Part shown: positions 22,737 to 25,223 of the stretch, piece by piece
Layout of the letters: each line of letters starts with the position of its first letter
Numbering within the stretch: the first letter of the stretch is position 1
Assembly (NCBI GenBank): GCA_023389295.1
Contig: JAEWEO010000316.1
Location: forward strand, 1 to 25,223
Direction: 5' to 3'
DNA length: 25,223 nt
Origin: Bacillota bacterium
GTDB taxonomy: Bacteria > Bacillota > Clostridia > Lachnospirales > Lachnospiraceae
Notes under the pieces: generated by a model
What the model was told of the DNA's origin: nothing
Seen by the model: the letters and a program-made list of their open reading frames with translations, nothing else
The model's database searches: none
Made by a program: the position numbers and the translations under genes

Positions 22737-23948
22737 TTACCTCTTACCTATTGCTTCTTTTTTATCTCCAATCTGCTTGGAATATTTTTTTAGGTAAACG
22801 AAACGCATTAGATTACTGTCAAGCCAACTGATTGGCTCAGTTATTCCAAATAGTGTTCCTCCCAGGAGAGCTTTGCAGTTCTTCTCCATAATCATTTGAA
22901 CAGCACCTGCATCCCCCTCGGAGGCACCACAGCAGTATGCACCATGGTTACCGACTAAAACTGCCGAAGCTTTTTTTAATGCGGTGACTGTTCTGGATGA
23001 GATATCTGAAACTGTCTTCACTTTTGTCCCAACAATTTGTGCAAAGTCATCAACCAAAGGATAAAGAGTGATATTGGCACGTGAAACAGTTATGATATCA
23101 GGAGTATCTTTATGAATGATATAATTAATATGATTGTTATTTCGGTATATCTCATTATGAAATTCGGCTTCCTTAGCATATGGACCATCCACTCCTACGT
23201 GACTTACATTGATTGTATTGCCGTCTTCTGTGAACATTTTAAATCCCTGAAGAGTCCTCTCACTATTACAATAAAGAGGTGATGTTTCAGTTTTCATGAT
23301 TTTATTCGTTTGTGCAATCCGGGTAAGCGCAAACTGTCTCATTTGATCAGGATCAAATTTATCTGTTTGTACGATTTTTTGATATTGGCTTGCAATAAAT
23401 CTATCACATACTTTCTCAAGATCCAAAGCCACTATAAATGCTTCATTAGCATCCTTTCCAAAACAAATTGCACCATGATATTTCATGATAATTGCATTGC
23501 CTTTTGAACGCTTCAATGCTTCCGACACACCTTTTCGCAGCTTCTTGGTACCGGGAAGGCCATAGGACGCACATATTATCTCATCTCCAAGAAGCGGCAA
23601 TTCTAGATCAGACTTTATTGAGTCTAATCCTAATGTACTTACCACAGATGCATATTCCTGATGGGTATGTATCACAAAGTTCACATCAGGAAATTGACTA
23701 TAAACTTCAGCATGAACTCCCTTTTCACCCGATGGCTTTACATTACCAGTATAACTGCAATCTGAGATTGCAACAGTAACAATATCATCCGGTCTGAGTG
23801 ATAAATAATCTCTGCCACTTGGAGTTATTGCAAAATGTTCTTTATCTAATCTGCAACTCACATTGCCCCAAGTGCGTGCGATGAGACCCGATTCAACAAG
23901 CCTTATCCCTGCTTTTACAACACTTTCCTTCGCTTCTCTTTCTGTCAT
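22737..23948 (-). CDS. Class II aldolase/adducin-family protein with two tandem domains
   Basis: A 403-residue protein. Domain 1 (~1-200) is a complete FucA/AraD-like zinc aldolase: WGNVSCR, PSGEKGVH with the catalytic Glu (E75), HTH metal ligands (H94, H96) and KYHGA (H158), matching positions 73, 92, 94 and 155 of E. coli FucA. Domain 2 (~225-400) has the same fold pattern but only one His in place of HTH (YIIHKDTPD), while keeping NHGAY, so it is probably non-catalytic. The start is ATG at 23948 with AAGGGGG six bases upstream; an upstream ATG at 24029 would add 27 residues without a good site and shift the family numbering. It should split a phosphorylated sugar into DHAP and an aldehyde. 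Confidence 0.88.
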   Translation of the reverse strand: MTEREAKESVVKAGIRLVESGLIARTWGNVSCRLDKEHFAITPSGRDYLSLRPDDIVTVAISDCSYTGNVKPSGEKGVHAEVYSQFPDVNFVIHTHQEYASVVSTLGLDSIKSDLELPLLGDEIICASYGLPGTKKLRKGVSEALKRSKGNAIIMKYHGAICFGKDANEAFIVALDLEKVCDRFIASQYQKIVQTDKFDPDQMRQFALTRIAQTNKIMKTETSPLYCNSERTLQGFKMFTEDGNTINVSHVGVDGPYAKEAEFHNEIYRNNNHINYIIHKDTPDIITVSRANITLYPLVDDFAQIVGTKVKTVSDISSRTVTALKKASAVLVGNHGAYCCGASEGDAGAVQMIMEKNCKALLGGTLFGITEPISWLDSNLMRFVYLKKYSKQIGDKKEAIGKR

Positions 23949-24053
23949 GACATCCCCCTTAACTATGCAGAATAAAAGGGCACTAGTATCCTTAACCGAA
24001 TAAGTAAACACTTTCATATCTGCAGACATAATAGAAATTCCATATCATCTGAC

Positions 24054-25223
24054 TTATTCTTTTTCTGCCATGTTCTTAAACACTTTTTCGAACCTGTTAA
24101 GCACGTCATCTATCATTTCCTGCGTATATGCAGCACTAGTATAGAGTCTGCTACCGGCAAGTGTTACAATACCCTCTGCCATATATGCCGCGCCTACATG
24201 TTCCATTTCCTTCTTTCGCTCGGAGGTTGCCTTAAGTACCTTCGGAATTGTCCATGGCTTCGACCAGTTAATCGAAAAATGCATGGTTCCAACCGTTTCC
24301 AGATGACAGATGGATCCTTGGTTAAATGCCACAAATGGTAGGTTGTATTTTTGGATAAGCTTCTGAAGACCCTCGGTAAGTCTGTCACCCATCAGTCCCG
24401 CTACCTGTGTTGCATTTGTCCTTTCTATTTCACAAAGCGTATGATAGCCAGCTACACAGCTAAGTGGATTAGCTGCCATAGTACCACCAATAAGAGCCTT
24501 TTTTATCTTGGGACCGGCTGCAATACCCGCGGAAAGATATTTCATATATTCCTTTTTGCCACCAAGACCACCGGCACCTGGATATCCTCCGGCAACTACT
24601 TTACCAAATATCGTTAAATCAGGGCTTACTCCAAAATAACCTTGAGCACCCGCCATTCCAATTCTAAAACCTGTTACAACCTCATCAAATATAAAAAGCG
24701 CTCCGTATTTGCGGCAAAGAGCTTCTACTCCTTTATTAAAATCCTTATCAACGGGTGTTGTACCACTTTCAGGTCCTACAGGCTCAATCATTACTGCAGC
24801 AGTACCGCCATGCAAGGTATTTCGTCTAAGTTTTCTTTCAAGGTCCTTTAAATCATTCGGGAAAAATTCCTGTGTATGTTTAAAAATATAGCGCGGTACT
24901 CCGTGTGCCTGTGTCCATCTTGAGCCCGGAATTCGTATACCATATGCTAGCTGATCACTCCATCCATGATAAGCTCCGCCCATTTTAAGAATGTTTTTCT
25001 TTTTCGTTGCAAGACGTGCTACTCTGATCGCTGCCATACACGCCTCAGTACCTGAACCTAGCATTCGAAACATCTCGACTGTTTTTATGCTTTCTGAGAT
25101 TTTCTTTGCAATTTTATATTCATATTCATGGAAAAGTCCTGTGCTTGGCCCACAATCATTTAACAATTCGATTACCTTACTGCGAACTTCCACAGGATTA
25201 CTACCTAATACGGTAGGGCCACC
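24054..25223 (-). CDS. Class-III aminotransferase, glutamate-1-semialdehyde aminomutase-like (5' end beyond the window)
   Basis: PLP-dependent fold-type I enzyme; 389 residues are visible and the frame stays open to the right edge, so the first part of the gene lies outside. Motifs: GSGTEACMAAIRVAR (phosphate-binding), GGAYHGW, FDEVVTGFR with the PLP-ring Asp (D180 of the visible part), and TIFGKVVAGGYPG with the PLP lysine (K208). The pattern resembles HemL-like aminotransferases, but the neighbours are sugar-catabolic, not haem-biosynthetic, so a transaminase for an amino-polyol, amino-sugar or omega-amino acid is more likely (inference). It is the first visible gene of the cluster; the aldolase follows after about 105 bases, or 24 if the aldolase starts upstream. 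Confidence 0.9.
   Translation of the reverse strand, partial: GGPTVLGSNPVEVRSKVIELLNDCGPSTGLFHEYEYKIAKKISESIKTVEMFRMLGSGTEACMAAIRVARLATKKKNILKMGGAYHGWSDQLAYGIRIPGSRWTQAHGVPRYIFKHTQEFFPNDLKDLERKLRRNTLHGGTAAVMIEPVGPESGTTPVDKDFNKGVEALCRKYGALFIFDEVVTGFRIGMAGAQGYFGVSPDLTIFGKVVAGGYPGAGGLGGKKEYMKYLSAGIAAGPKIKKALIGGTMAANPLSCVAGYHTLCEIERTNATQVAGLMGDRLTEGLQKLIQKYNLPFVAFNQGSICHLETVGTMHFSINWSKPWTIPKVLKATSERKKEMEHVGAAYMAEGIVTLAGSRLYTSAAYTQEMIDDVLNRFEKVFKNMAEKE

Overview
The window looks like a chromosomal segment of a low-GC, spore-forming clostridium, most like the Lachnospiraceae (Lachnoclostridium / Clostridium phytofermentans type). The reasons are AT-rich intergenic DNA, strong AGGAGG-type ribosome binding sites, frequent TTG and GTG starts, and the gene families present: a TetM-like GTPase with a NYN tail, a DUF4358 lipoprotein, MBOAT/DHHW acyltransferases, XpaC/TelA and a CotA-like laccase. 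This assignment is an inference. No rRNA, tRNA, CRISPR array, prophage or insertion sequence was seen. Most genes are on the minus strand.

Region 1 (1-4985): the 3' end of an unidentified plus-strand ORF, a convergent hairpin, a CotA-like multicopper oxidase, and a 936-residue fusion of a ribosomal-protection-type GTPase with a C-terminal YacP/Rae1-like NYN nuclease domain. Region 2 (5172-10087, minus): a tight operon of ECF sigma factor, one-pass anti-sigma factor, DUF4358 lipoprotein with a Lys/Thr-rich repeat stalk, MBOAT O-acyltransferase and DHHW (AlgJ/AlgX-like) partner. It reads as a self-regulated envelope-polymer acylation module. Region 3 (10115-11422): AT-rich spacer with a 12-bp tandem repeat, a small lipoprotein gene, and a divergent promoter region with three copies of one motif.

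Region 4 (11528-14894, plus): a CofE-family (F420-0 gamma-glutamyl ligase-like) gene with a strong terminator, then a glucose/sorbosone-dehydrogenase-like beta-propeller gene and a small membrane protein gene, both with TTG starts. Region 5 (14932-17782, minus): the xpaC-telA pair, with a promoter and a perfect leader dyad. Region 6 (17910-18815): a gene graveyard with a histidine kinase fragment, an out-of-frame ABC ATPase fragment and a 5'-truncated rifampin ADP-ribosyltransferase (arr).

Region 7 (18831-25223, minus): a TetR regulator with its own promoter and a perfect 15-bp leader dyad, and upstream of it an apparent catabolic cluster: class-III aminotransferase (runs off the right edge), class II aldolase, FGGY sugar kinase and MFS transporter. 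The logical order is uptake, deamination, phosphorylation and aldol cleavage of an amino-polyol or amino-sugar-like substrate; the substrate cannot be read from sequence.

The most novel-looking items are the GTPase-NYN fusion, the ECF-controlled acylation operon, and the aminotransferase/aldolase/kinase cluster.
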